Source: Pocillopora verrucosa | Lineage: Eukaryota > Cnidaria > Anthozoa > Scleractinia > Pocilloporidae | Assembly (NCBI RefSeq): GCF_036669915.1 | Contig: NC_089313.1 | Location: 3,423,585 to 3,487,584 of the forward strand | Reading direction: 5' to 3' | DNA length: 64,000 bases | Part shown: one piece after another, positions 24,780-36,800 of the stretch | Position numbering within the stretch: position 1 is the first letter of the stretch | Layout of the letters: each line of letters starts with the position of its first letter | The notes under the pieces: generated by a model | Database searches by the model: none | Seen by the model: only the letters and a program-made list of their open reading frames with translations | Told to the model about the DNA's origin: nothing | Position numbers and translations under genes: made by a program

Positions 24780-25740
24780 AATCTGAATCACAGGGTAAAT
24801 CATTTTAAGTCCAATCTGTCCGTGGATATAGAAACAAACCCTGGTTCTTTTATCAATTCTACTAAAACAATTCAAGCTCCTTACAGTCAAGACAATGTGG
24901 CAATGTTTGGGTTAAATGCTGGTACACAGTGTGTAGCCATGTCATTTGCTTCCCTCATATATAACAAGAGGAATGGTATTGCATCCTAAATGGACTTGGT
25001 TAATATCATGAACATTGGTAACGAATTGTATTCTGGTCTATCTAGTCTATCCAGGGAATCCTATTTACTGCTAACAGAAGTACCTGAAATGTTAATAGTA
25101 TTTAATATTAATTATCAGCTTCAATATAGTCCAAACTATACTGGTAATATATATGGTACGTGTGAAGTACAAGATTTTAATTATTGTGTGTCATTTGCAA
25201 ATGCTATGCAGGCTTTGCTGGGAAAAAAATTATAATTCCTTTCTTTTAACAATCCTTAGTACTACGGTAGGTTTTTATTGTAATGGTTATGGTAAGTTTA
25301 AGATATTTGATTATCATGGTAGAGATTCATATGGTATGTCTCATCCTCAAGGAACTTGTGTACTGTTAGAAGTTAACACCTTAAATGAGCTGATAAAATA
25401 TTTTCAAGGTCTTTATCAAAATCCAAATGTTTTATCAGCAAATTGGTATAAATCACTTGGTTCTGCAGGAAAACAAAATCTTTTGTCTAGCAGAGTAATT
25501 TGGTATCAATCACTCGATACTGCACAAAAACAAAAGAGAGCAGAATGATTTAACTCGCTAAATTCTGCACAAAAGCAAAAAAGAGCAGCATGGTATAAGT
25601 CATTGAATCCTAAAGAAAAAGAAAAGCTTTTGTCTGGCAGAGCATAATGGTATAAAACACTGGATGTTGCAGACAAAGATAAGATCATATCACAAGTCCA
25701 AGCTAAGGGAAAGCCCATAGAAACTCAGTTAAACATGATT
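24780..25740 (+). pseudogene. broken transposon ORF: 2A-like motif, cysteine-protease-like domain, Lys-rich repeats
   Basis: The frame contains VDIETNPGS at 24822-24848, a 2A-type ribosome-skipping motif in which the final Pro has become Ser. This is followed by NAGTQCVAMSFASLIYN (candidate catalytic Cys) and later FDYHGRDSYG (candidate His). It then runs into short repeats of the pattern WYKSLgsAgKQ / SLnsAQKQKRA. It is broken by TAA at 24987, a frameshift in the A run near 25226, and stops at about 25546 and 25646. The Cys and D/H motifs recall OTU/tegument-type deubiquitinase-like domains found in some animal transposons; this is by memory and motif only. Confidence 0.5.
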
Positions 25741-26465
25741 TAGATCATAAGATCACAGTTTTCCAAAGTAAGATTAGGGAAGGTTCATACTATATTTATT
25801 CGGTTTGTAACAGAATAATATACAGAAAAACTGTTATCCAGTTGAAAAACAAATGTACAACACTCAGCAAGAACTATTTACTGAGTTGTATACCCATGAT
25901 TCCTTTCAGTCTTGGAATGACCTAACACTTATCCCTGATGACTACCTTTTTTGAAATAGGTGTATGCCCTTGGCCAGACTTGAGCCCACTATTTCAGTAT
26001 ATTACTCCGACACCCGTAGTATCAATACTTGATCCCAAGGATCCAGTACCATTCAGGTATCTCAGTTACCCTGCTCACCGGGTCTAGTGAGATAGTCAAT
26101 TCAAATGATTGTGTTACCTTTGCCTTGTCGTTAATTTAAAGCTACTCTGAGCTGAGTTTAACAGCCGTTGAAAGGAACTGAACGATAGCCTTTGGCCCGT
26201 AATGGGCTAGGGCAGCGCTCTCATTATAGCCAGATCGCGATCTAAGGATGGGTGTTACATGTGCTTGATGATAAATTCTAAGTGTGTTATACGAATGAAA
26301 AATCATAAGTTACTTTGGACTAAAAAGAAGAAGGTTTTGTTGCAAATCTTGTTGGATATAAACATTATAACGGTGTTATACAAACGCTCTAAGTTTTAAA
26401 TTTTTTAAATTATGCTCGTAGACAAAGGATGGTGGCCATAATGAGGTGCAGTTGACAGATGCGAC

Positions 26466-26756
26466 TTATCAACGATTTTTTTTTAATTCCTTGAGGTCGG
26501 GGTTTCTTGGCCAGGGATGGTCATATTCATCTCTTCTTTCAGTCGTTGTATCTCCATTGCGATTGAATCTTTGAGTCTCTCCTCCAAATTGTTGACATAT
26601 TACATCATGTCAGCCACGTGCCTGTCCCGGGGATTCTCAGATACGTCATCACGGTGTGGAAAATCTACAAATGCACGTATACTTCAAATAATTTTGCTAC
26701 TCACAAATTTATCTAAATCATGCATAAATGATCACAAGCTTTAATGGGCTGCCTAA
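26466..26756 (-). pseudogene. decayed exon 7 downstream of gene C
   Basis: Minus-strand counterpart of cassette A exon 7 (FVDFPHRDDVSENPRD, NNLEERLKDSIAMEIQRLKE). It contains TAA and TGA stops right after the expected acceptor and TGA/TAA further in, so it cannot encode a tail. It keeps 11 bases lost in cassettes A and A', which shows the ancestral coiled-coil reading. Exon 6 (M3) should lie around 26935, but about 640 bases including it are deleted relative to 8938-9590. Confidence 0.65.
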
Positions 26757-27273
26757 GAAGTCACTTCATGATCACAATTCTTTCAAAGAAAAAACAAAAG
26801 AATTGAGGATCAAAAATTAAACGGATTGAAAAGGATATTGATATTAAATACTTCAAAATTTAGAAATCACGGTCTTTTCAATTTCCGCTTCCTGCCACTG
26901 ACAGGCAAAAAATTTAAAACCTATTTTCATACTTGGACTTGGAAAAATCATCAGCTGTGGTAACTTTTCCAATAAACTTTCGGTTTATATTGACCCAAGT
27001 AAGTTGACATTTAAGTTACCGTAAGCTCCCTATAGTTTATCGACTCCCGAGTTTGAGGAAAAGGAATATTTGAAGGTGAGGCAAAATGGATTAAGTATTC
27101 TTTGAGATAATGAAATTAAACCTCTATTTCTTACCCTAACCCTTGATGAGTCTGTTGTCTGCGAGAAGTTAAGCCTTAAAAAAACTAAAGGAGTCAAGGC
27201 AAATGCACTGGTGTTCATCCTGAACGGCCGCACATAAGAGAACAGTTAGAAAAACATTTGCACTTAGAAGTAC

Positions 27274-29619
27274 CTCAGCAGGAATAAGTTGCTCTTTTGC
27301 AGTTTCCTTAGCAACCGCGACCAAGTCTGTAGATAATTCTTTTAAATTCTTCCCGCACCTGGACAGTTCTTGTTTTCTTTTAAATCGTTGCTCCTCGGAG
27401 TAATTGGTTTCATTTGGTGACCTTGTTGCAAGTGGTGTGACGTCATGGCTTACATGCCCCAGATAATACTCCATCGGATAATGGATGTTACGTATCATTC
27501 GAATTTGTCTGCTTTGTTTCGAACCAAATTTATCCAGAAAGTACAATGCTGTGTTATGATCTAACAATACTCTTCCAATTGCTCCTTGGCTAAGATTTTT
27601 TAGCATTTCTTGAAGAGAGTCAAACTCTGTAGATTAAAAGTTTCTTGATCAAATCAGTATGGGAACGTAGGTTAATGGGTTTAAAGAGCTAAAGTCCTTT
27701 GTTGATGAAAACTAACTCCGTTCATGTTGTGCGGTTAGTATTGATTACCTGATTATTGACAGTAAAATCCACAGTGGTAGTAAAGGATGTGAGAACTTTA
27801 TTGAGGTAGAAATTCCGACAGCTATGTCTTCTTAAACGTAGTCTTTACCTTAATTCTAATACCTGGCCTTTTGGTGTCCTCTAGATACTTGTGCGCTTCA
27901 AAACTGTGTGCCAAATGACCATCAATAAATTTTTAGCCGGCTTCAGGTTTTTTCTCCACATAGTTATCATTTATCAAATTTTCATTGCCTTTTTGTTTTA
28001 GCACATTCAATATATAGGCAACTAAGACAAGAATAAAGTTCTTACCTTGTTAAGAAAGTTTTAGTGTGACCACGAAGGTAATGAAATGATATTAACTAGT
28101 TGGCATTTCATCTTGCTATGATTTGTGGCATTACAGCTCATTGTTACCATAAATGAATTCTCACTTACTGATGATCTTTGCATCAAACTCTTCAGCAACT
28201 TTTTGGGTTGTAAGAAAAGGAGCTAAGACACCAACCTGATATGAAAAACACAATAATTTTCATTAATACCAACAACTATGGGGAGTTGATTTCTGCTACA
28301 TGTACTTAGAACTCAGAGAGGACTGAAAAAGATACAATCATAGTGTTTTTTTTTTTCAAATTACTACTAAAGGCCAAATCTGTCTCCTTTTTGGCAACAC
28401 TTCAGATGAAACTTTTTTTCTTTATACGCACCTCTTTACCAGCAATATCTTTGCATTTTGTGCCATCAAGGGAGGCGTGCATGGCACTGATTATTAAGCC
28501 TGTGAACAATGACATCATAACTGCTCCCACCAGAACCCAGATAATGCCAAATATACGGCCAAGAAAGGACTTTGGAGTTACGTCACCGTACCTGATTTAG
28601 AAAAGGAGTAATCATAAAAAACCGCAACTCAAGTCAAAAACTTAGAAATACGTTTAATTTCAAGTGCAGTTATCTTAAACAGAATTGAAATACCCCACTG
28701 TTGTGAGGGAGAGCACGGCCCACCAAAATCCTTGAGGCGCACCAGCCGTAAACAAAGGTGAAAACTGGTCTTTGTTAACTCTGCGTTCCTGCAATCAGGA
28801 AGGAAAAGTCTACTTTTATAGCCTGCAAAAAAATGTTGGGGTGTTTTAACTGGGAGTTATCCCAAAAGAAATTGTTATTCTCAGATCACTTGGATATCGT
28901 TCATAAAAAAGAACAGGAAAAAAATGCTGCATTGATTCCATTCTATCAAGAGGTCAGATGCACATTATCATGACTAGTAAAACAAAATTCATTAAAGTTT
29001 TCCTAAAACCTCCAGGCACCTTCTCAGAATTCTGTCGTGTCCCATCGCCCAAACGTGCGGCTTATGTAAGCCTATGTGGTACTGTATGACCAACATAAAT
29101 CCATGTTCTTACCAAAAGCCATACAAGTATTCCTGAAACTCCTGACAGTAACATCATACAAACCAGAATTGGCCATTGTGACGTAATAGATGCAAACAGC
29201 TGTTCCTCTGATTCTTCCTCACACTTCTTTAAGTTTGCTATTAGAGAACTGCCAAATGACACAAATGCTCGGATCAGTGTGACATTAGGCAGTCCATCAT
29301 CGTCTATCTTATGGTTAGCTTGAAAGGGAAAAGTGAAATCCACTTGCTTGGTTTTCATTAGATTTGACATTTCATCTTGACTTCGCGCAAAGATGGTATC
29401 CATATTGCAAGCTGTTGGGTCGCTTGCTTGTCTACTAAAGCAAGCCATGTCCACAAACCATTTAATGGTTTGGTACATAAATCCTGGATCGAGACTTCCA
29501 CTCATGATGTAAGGAGGAGTGTTCAGCAAAGCGACTTTGAACCTGCACTGCGTTTTTTGTTCAGAATTCGTAGAAAATTTTAAGTAAACCAGGAACAGAA
29601 GAATATGGAGAAGTTTCAT
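27274..29619 (-). CDS. gene C: K+-filter glutamate-receptor-like channel lacking M3 and tail exons
   Basis: Five exons: 29113-29619, 28694-28788, 28432-28591, 28169-28235, 27274-27626. They keep family phases and read 394 codons without a stop. The signal peptide is MKLLHILLFLVYLKFSTNS. There is no Arg-Gln-x linker; S1 follows directly (CRFKVALLNTPPYIM). M1, filter FWWAVLSLTTVGYGD, M2 and S2 (GAIGRVLLDHNTALYFL) are present. Donor 2 is GTATTT and donor 3 is GTGCGT, both weaker than in sister genes. The exon 5 donor (GAG|GTACTT) has no surviving acceptor exon 6. If unspliced, the frame runs on to a stop at 27169, adding a hydrophobic segment (VLLSANVFLTVLLCAAV). It may be a pseudogene in the making, or a channel with GluR0-like topology (no M3). 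Fairly sure of exons 1-5, unsure of the 3' end. Confidence 0.7.
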
Positions 29620-32600
29620 AATTCAATTAGTCACTGCGTCTTTAAGGCTAAGACTCCAACCTGATGGGAGAAAATAATTCAACAACTTTTCGTAGTATAC
29701 ATAAAAATATGAGGCACTCGGAAAACTTGATAGCGTTGAGCCACACTAAAAAAAGAAACAAGAATAATCAATGGAGCAACATTGAAGAAGCTTTGTAGTT
29801 TGAAAATCAGCAGTACAATTCCCGCGTAAAACATCTGCTTGAATAATCATAGAATAATCAACTGATGATATTTAGTTATAAGAGCAGCGAGGTTTTTAAA
29901 AATCGTCACACTTTATAATACCTGTCGTACTTTGTAAGAACCTTATTGCACTTTGTAACCAACTCTTCGCACTTTGTAACGCCCGTCCTTACAATTTAAA
30001 CAGGACACTAGTGATGAAATTGGCGCTATTGAATGGTGTTTATTTTTCTCTTGTTTTCATGCTGCGCGGTATCCATCATACTTAATCACAGTATTTGCAT
30101 CCGAAATAGATTAAGCCTACACGATGGCAAATTCAAATAAATATGCCAATAGAAATTGGAAAACTGAAATTTAAATCATGTTCACTTGTTGTGAAATCGG
30201 TGACATTTATTTTATGACCAGAGGCATATCACCTTGCCTAGCCTAGCAAAAAGCTTTGATCGCTTTTCTTTTCGGACAGTACCTCACTGAGCTTTAATAG
30301 ATTTTACAGTTTTTTAGAGAGACATTTAACCATATTAGTTTAGCCGATGACTTGTACCACACGCTGTCACCGCTCCCTGCCTGACCTGTTTCGTTCACTT
30401 AAAATCTTCAAAACAAAATTTAAGAAAAGTATAATCACTTAACAGCTATTTCCATTTATTAAAGAAGCTGGTCATGCTGCATACAGACCTCTGTATCCTC
30501 TTGTTTTGTCGTTAGTAGAGGAGGGAATTATTGCAAAACTTTCTCCAATAAGCCTATGTAAAATCTTATAGACCTCTTTGCCACTCGATGTCTAATGCTT
30601 CTCAATTTTTAAAGAAATACGAGTTACATTTCTTCCTCGAAAACGTACTTCACTTTCCCATAAAAATAAATGAAATTTGTATAGGTGTAATAACGACACG
30701 ATTCAAACAGCATCATGGCTATTACGAGCTCGTTCGTCAAGCGAAGAGGGTAAAAGGAAACATTTATACAAAGTCGAACCTATAACGAGCGCTTACCCAC
30801 GGGAAATGGTCAGTGCTCAAGACTGGCAATACAGAATAGGGCTTTCACAAAAATGATTAAAACGTCACCCTGTGCTATAAGTATAAAAAATCATCCAAAA
30901 CTATTACTAACCTTGATTTCGGGAGATAAACATCAATCGAATTTTTCTTGAAAGGTTATAACTAATTCTATTTGAAGTGGTTCCGCTCTAAGTGATCGTT
31001 CCATACAGGTGGAGGAGAATACAAACAGGCCGCTGGTACTCAGTAAAGGGTGACCACGAACGCTTACTAGAGGTGAAAACTACGGTTATTAAAGGGAAAA
31101 AAAAATTTCGGGACTGACAACAAAACGCTAAATACAGTGTGATCGTTTATTAAAGGCTTCACTGCAATCTAAAAGTAGCTCGCTTCTCGCTTGTGATTTA
31201 CAAACTTTTATCGTGTTCTCTCAACATCCTCTCTGGGTTATTACACCGGTAAATTGATAGAAAGTAAGGTTCGTTGTTTTTAAACAATTAAAAGTATTCG
31301 TATGAACACGGCCCTGGGTAGGACATATTTCGCATTAGAGAGGCTTTTCAAAGAGAGTTTGACACTAATTAACTTCATAAGGCAGGAAAAACCGAAAGGA
31401 TCCAACAGAGTCTAGTATGTAGTTTGTTCAGCTTTTCTTTAGTAACACAAAGCGAAGCGAGATGAAAGAGTCAATTATTACGCCTAAATATGCTGTGTTT
31501 CGTCTGAAGAATTTTGGTGTCATGTACTAGATCCAAAAACACAGGGGTGGATCTGGGAAAGAAGTGCAAAGTGTGTGGGAAGTTCTAATAGAACTGTTAT
31601 TCTGCAAAAAAAGAAAATTTTTGCAGAATTTTCTGGTGTTGAAGTACAACATGAGACGACCTTGACGAGTTTATGTTAAATGCTGTAAAGATGAAAGTAT
31701 GGGCCAGCAGTATCGAACATTTGTGCTTCTTTTCGTCACAGCTGGTATTCTGCGTGCACCATCGTCTGACTCTTATTCGTGGGTTTCCTATGGACTTTGT
31801 TTCGCTTCTATGCGTACGGCCTCTGTCACGTCGGAACTTTTCAGCAGCTCACGTTATGGTATTGCCCATAGTCATAAACCTTTTTCTTCCTTGTGCGCTT
31901 TTAAAATTTGTACGCCAACAGGTTTTTGGAAGTTGAACGAGGGACTTTTACACCTTTAGTCTTCACTACTACCGGAGGCATGGCGGACGAATGCAATCGT
32001 TTCCACAGTAGATTAGCGTAACTCATCTCTATTAAGAAAGGAGAGGGGTACAGCAAAACGATTTCATGGATACGTTCAAAAGTGTCCAAAGTGAGAATAT
32101 TTTTAGAATTTTTTTATATATAAGATGGATTTTTTTTTTTATCTTCAAATAAGATTTTCCATGACATTTCTCTTGAGCTAGGTTGAACTCGGAAGTAGTT
32201 AAGGATAGGATTAGGAAGGAACAGATTATAATCGATTGAATGTAATCATTAGAATGAAATAATTATGTGAAATGAGACCTATGACAGATTTTAATTTAGT
32301 CAAGTTTATACTATATTGTAGGAAAAGAATTTTAGTAAATTAAAATTTATATTGATAATACTAAGATGATAGTTTACAATGTATGTGCACGCTACAAACC
32401 AAACTTTACCGTCTTGGCTCAACCTTTAGTTTTAATTTCTTTTGAATTGTGTCGTGAAAATAGCCGCATCAGTAAAACATACACACATATAATAGCTTCT
32501 ACCAAAACATTGGAATGGAAAGGTTTATGATACAGACCAGATTATAAGTCTGATAAATAAACGTACTGTACAAAGTAAAATAAAAAACTGTTTCTTGACT

Positions 32601-33384
32601 ATAAAATTTTCTCTGCTCGATGGGTTACAATTATATCACCATCATTTTTGAAGGTATGAGGCTCTGCAGCGCGACATGCAATCCAAGCTCCGCTATTACA
32701 CAATTATTTAGCTGCAGAGTGGACTGGAAAATATAGTAGTATGTATTGGTTAGAAAAAACCCTTTAAATAATGAAATTTTCAAGTAATTTCAAGTAATCT
32801 TAAGGAGACCAACTTATAACAACAAAAATAGTAATTATCTTCATTATCATCATCATTTATGTCACACATTTTCATATGTCCATATGTCCAAAAGCACTTT
32901 ACAGAGTGTGCCTAGTAAAACAATATTTTGAAACCCGAGAGACAGAATCTACAAGCTTATCACTAGCGTAAAAATAAAACAATCTTATTCTAAGTAATGA
33001 AATACTATGAACAACTATAAAAGACTGCCACACGCCTGTCGAAAAAGTAGAATTTGATGATTGATAAAAGACATCCGCTGAACTCTGCTCGTTGATTGGA
33101 CCAGAAAACTTGAGCCATCCTCTCAACCGATCGGATGCAAGATTACATTTGCAACTTGCTCATTCCCCTTTTTCTTTTCTCGAAGCAGTTTGCTTGTTTT
33201 CACTTTAAGCTCTTTTTGGCATATGATAATGTAAACTGTTCTTCTGATTGGTTGCTTTAATAACTTTTGTTTTGTTTTTCAACTCTCAGAAGGTAACTCC
33301 TCTATTTACAAATTATCGATCATGAGAGACAACACTTGATTTTGTTTGGGATACAGCCATACGGTAATTTTACAAGATTAAAAC
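29620..33384. other. spacer between genes C and D, no supported gene
   Basis: AT-rich. A 86-codon ATG frame at 31699-31959 (plus) begins with a hydrophobic stretch but has no recognised family and overlaps another frame, so I do not call it. The proximal part should hold the 5' flank of gene C, the distal part the 3' flank of gene D. Confidence 0.45.
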
Positions 33385-33700
33385 TGGCCTTCCTTGGCTC
33401 CATCGTCGAGCCAAGTGACCCACTCAGCCGGAACTTATCCCGGTTTCACTTTAGCATAACGAGGAGTATTACTACTCCCCCCCCCTCCCCCCCGCCCCCG
33501 GATGAGTTGCTAGTCCATCGCAAGGTTACTTCCAGCATTCATCAGGCTTCCTTGACAATTCGCTAATACCCGTTTATTTTCCTGGGTGGAGAGAGGCATG
33601 GGGAGAGTAAAGTGTCTTGTCCAAGACCCAGTTAGGTCTCGAACCCAGACCTCTCGACTCAGAGTCTAATGCACTGACCATGCATCAGGCCAGAGGAGAC
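33385..33700 (-). repeat. tRNA-derived SINE (V-SINE-like)
   Basis: On the minus strand it begins with a tRNA-like head: TGGTCAGTGCATTAGACTC (box A region) and GGTTCGAGACC (box B, plus coordinates 33635-33645). A body with TTGGACAAGACACTTTAC follows, then a GGGAGTAGTAATACTCC stretch near the 3' end. tRNA head plus this body is typical of SINEs widespread in marine invertebrates. It sits in the 3' flank of gene D. Confidence 0.75.
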
Positions 33701-33872
33701 AGATTAGGGGACAGAGTTTGGTGGCTGTCAAAATGTGATAAATGACATAACAATGAATTCTCCCGTGCAGAAGAACTTATAGATACAATGTTATTACTAA
33801 TAATTTACAAACTCAGCTCATAGGAATGAGCTGAAATAAGATAAAGCTATTTAAACGTTACAATTTCTCGCC

Positions 33873-36800
33873 TTATTGCAGCAGTGTTTCATGAGGTGCA
33901 TCACTTTCCTGGATTAAGAGAGCTTTAGCAAAGTCTTTTTTAATCTTCTGCAAGTCGTTGGATAATTCTTTGAGTCTATTTTCAAAACCCTGAAAATTCT
34001 CCACCACGAATTTCTTCCTGTTAAAGTGGCCTGGATGATCTTCCTCGCTTCCTTGGTCACACTTGTGCATATCTGAAGAATTAAAGAAATGGATCTGTCA
34101 ATACCTAATTTAGCAAAAAATAAATTGCATTTGGGAACGGTCAATATCTGTCACACAGTTGGGGCTAGAAGACGGGGAAGGAGTGCCTTCGGAGGATTTG
34201 GGTTGTATCACAATTTACCTGATCCTCTATTTAGCTCTGTTGAATTCCAATGATCGCCCTTTATAGGGACGACTGGTCTTTCCCTCCCTTCCCCCTGAAA
34301 AGCACGCATCTCCTTCTCCCCCCTCCCTCCCGCCACAAAATCCTCTGACCTGCCCCCTAAAAAATGACAACCTTTGATGTTGGTAGAACAAGGACAAATT
34401 GAATCCAAATATTTCCACACGGCTTAAACTTACCTTTCGTCTTTAGAATCGCGAGATTACAAGAATTTAAGCCCTCCCAAAACACCCCAATGATGACAAG
34501 TCCGAGGAATATCCCAAGAAGACTAAATAAGATAAACCGGGTTATTTCTGAGCCACTTGAGAATAAACCATCCATTTGATCAAATAAGGCAGCCGTCTAA
34601 AAAGAAAAAAAAACATTTAAGAGGGATAGATTCAACCACTTAGAATTATTTAAAGAGGAAGGGTAGACTTTGTTTTCCCACAGGTATGTTACTTTTCTCA
34701 TTTTCCTAGTTCTGGATTATACAAATTTTCATGAATTCATCATCAGAGGGTTAGAGATACCTAAACTGACCTTCTAATATTTTTCAGGCCAGTTAAAGCC
34801 GTAAGGCGACAAAAAACAACCTTTGTGCGGTCGTGCATCAAAAACCTGACGTGAGTATCAACAATTACTCTTGATCACTTTAGTTGAAAAGTGTTGTAGA
34901 AGACTACCTGCAGTTCTGCCGGTATCAGGGCACCTGAGGCCAATTTACTTTCTCCGCGCAATATTGTGGAAAACTTCTTTAATGCTGGTCCACATTCCAC
35001 CACTTTTTTTCTTTTGACAATTTCTGGATCGGTGTCGTTTGTAACGTTCACTGGTCCTGTGTATACGTGCACCAAGTAATAATCCATCGGATAATCGATA
35101 TTGCGAATCATTCGGATCTGCCTGTTCATTTTCAGTCCGGATTTATCGAGGAAGTAAAATGCAGTGTTTCGATCGACAAGGACTCTTCCGATGGTTCCTT
35201 CGCTGAGTTTTTCTTGCATCTCTTGCAGGCTTCTAAACTCTGTAATATCAGATATTTGTGGATCAGTCTAGTCACAACGGAGGTCACTTAAAAAAGGTTA
35301 AATGTTTTTACAATAATGCATTCATGGAAAACGAACCATAGAGGTTTTTTTCAGTTGGTAGTTTGTTAGAAGGGGTGTCACTGTACTGTATTTTTTGTAA
35401 GGTGTGTCTTCGTGATGTGGGAATGCTTTCACGCCTAAGCGAAGTCAACCCCCTCCCCCTTCTCGTGGCTCTGTGATCGTGTACGTTTGTAGTAGAATGG
35501 GAAGTCATACTGGCGTGTGCTCCCAGTACGAATTGATGTTACCGAATCAGGTAAATGCAGAACTATCCTCGAGTCCTCCAGTGGGACTGGAATCAGGAGC
35601 ACATCCCTAATTTTCGTTAATCCAGTATGACATCGTCACGTTAATTGGACGAATGAAGACAGATGCATTTGAAAACTTTATTTGTAAACGGAATGTTGGC
35701 AATAGATATAACATCAGCGAAAATCGTTACTTACCAATTATCTTTGCGTCGTACTGCTTTGCCACAATTTTCGTATCAGTATTTTTGATGAACACGCCAA
35801 CCTAAGGTAAATCCCACTACATTAGAACAGCTTTATCTTCTCTTGCGCATGTATTGGGTGTGGTCATCCTTTTTTCGTAACCTTTCCCCCCTCCAGCGCA
35901 CGCGACTACATCTTTTAGGCCTTTCACTGTGGCAAGGACGCACTTTGTAAGTCCTGAATCAGATTACTTAGATGGCAATAGTCAATAATTGATAGGTCTC
36001 AAGGAATGATGCTTATATAATGTTGTAAATCAACAATTAAAATCGCCCATGGAAAAACTTAATAGGGCCTGGTAGAGACTTGTACATTTGTCGACAGATA
36101 AATGCCCGATAAAACCTACAAAATTTGTTTTTCTTGTCAAGTACAAATTATCTGTCATCTTGGAATCTCCACATATTTTTAGGTACACTTACAATTTGCA
36201 GGCAATTAGTAAGTATTCAGTTAATAAGATTCTAGAAAGGTTGTGGAGTGATTCTGTCTGCGAAGGGGGCATTACTGGTGATAGATTCTACGAAGAAAGT
36301 TATGGAGGCTATCGGAACGAGTCTGACAGCTCAGACCATGATGCTACACACTCAGGGGTGGCCGCAGCAAGATGTTTCGTATTTCTTTCTTTTTTTTTTG
36401 TCTTGTTTTTTATATCTGAGTTTGTGTACAGACTGCAAGCAGTCTCCACTTTTCGGAGAGGTCCGTCGCACGAGTCAAAAAAAATATGAGTGAACAAAAG
36501 AACACAAATGGACGATAGTGTGGCGCGCGGAGATGTGCAGATGAGGCACGCTGCGGCGCGCCAATATCAATTTTTTCCACGGTTACTTTTGTGCTTTTTA
36601 TTTTTGTGTTTTTGATTGGTGCGACTGACTTCACCAAAAAGAAGGGACCACTCTTATCCTTGTCCATGTAAGGTTAGCATCAACCCTAAAGGCCATGATT
36701 TAACAGATTATCATCAATCCATAGAAATATTAAAATGAGTTGATAAGCCAGGTTTATGGAAATAACACAGACAACGCTGTCAACTTCGTATTTTTTACTT

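Larger units (their letters stand above)
23334..26089 (+). mobile_element. decayed ~2.75 kb transposon inserted in a copy of the cassette A flank
   Basis: The flanks read continuously across cassette A's downstream region: ...GTTAATAAACTATTTAC on the left and AGTCAATTCAAATGATTGTG on the right correspond to an uninterrupted stretch near 8080-8105 and again near 54500-54520. The insert between them has plus-strand open frames with transposon-type features (2A-like motif, cysteine-protease-like motifs, short Lys-rich repeats). I do not see clear terminal repeats or a target-site duplication, so the class is open. The protein features recall ORFs in cnidarian Helitron- or Polinton-like elements, from memory. 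Confidence 0.65.

Noticed and set aside
31699..31959. 86-codon ATG frame with a hydrophobic start, possible small secreted protein
   Set aside because: It overlaps another open frame of similar length, has no recognised family, and has no paralogous copy in the window to test conservation.
33600..33700. Possible functional tRNA gene on the minus strand
   Set aside because: Box A and box B are tRNA-like, but the sequence continues into a SINE body and no complete cloverleaf can be drawn.
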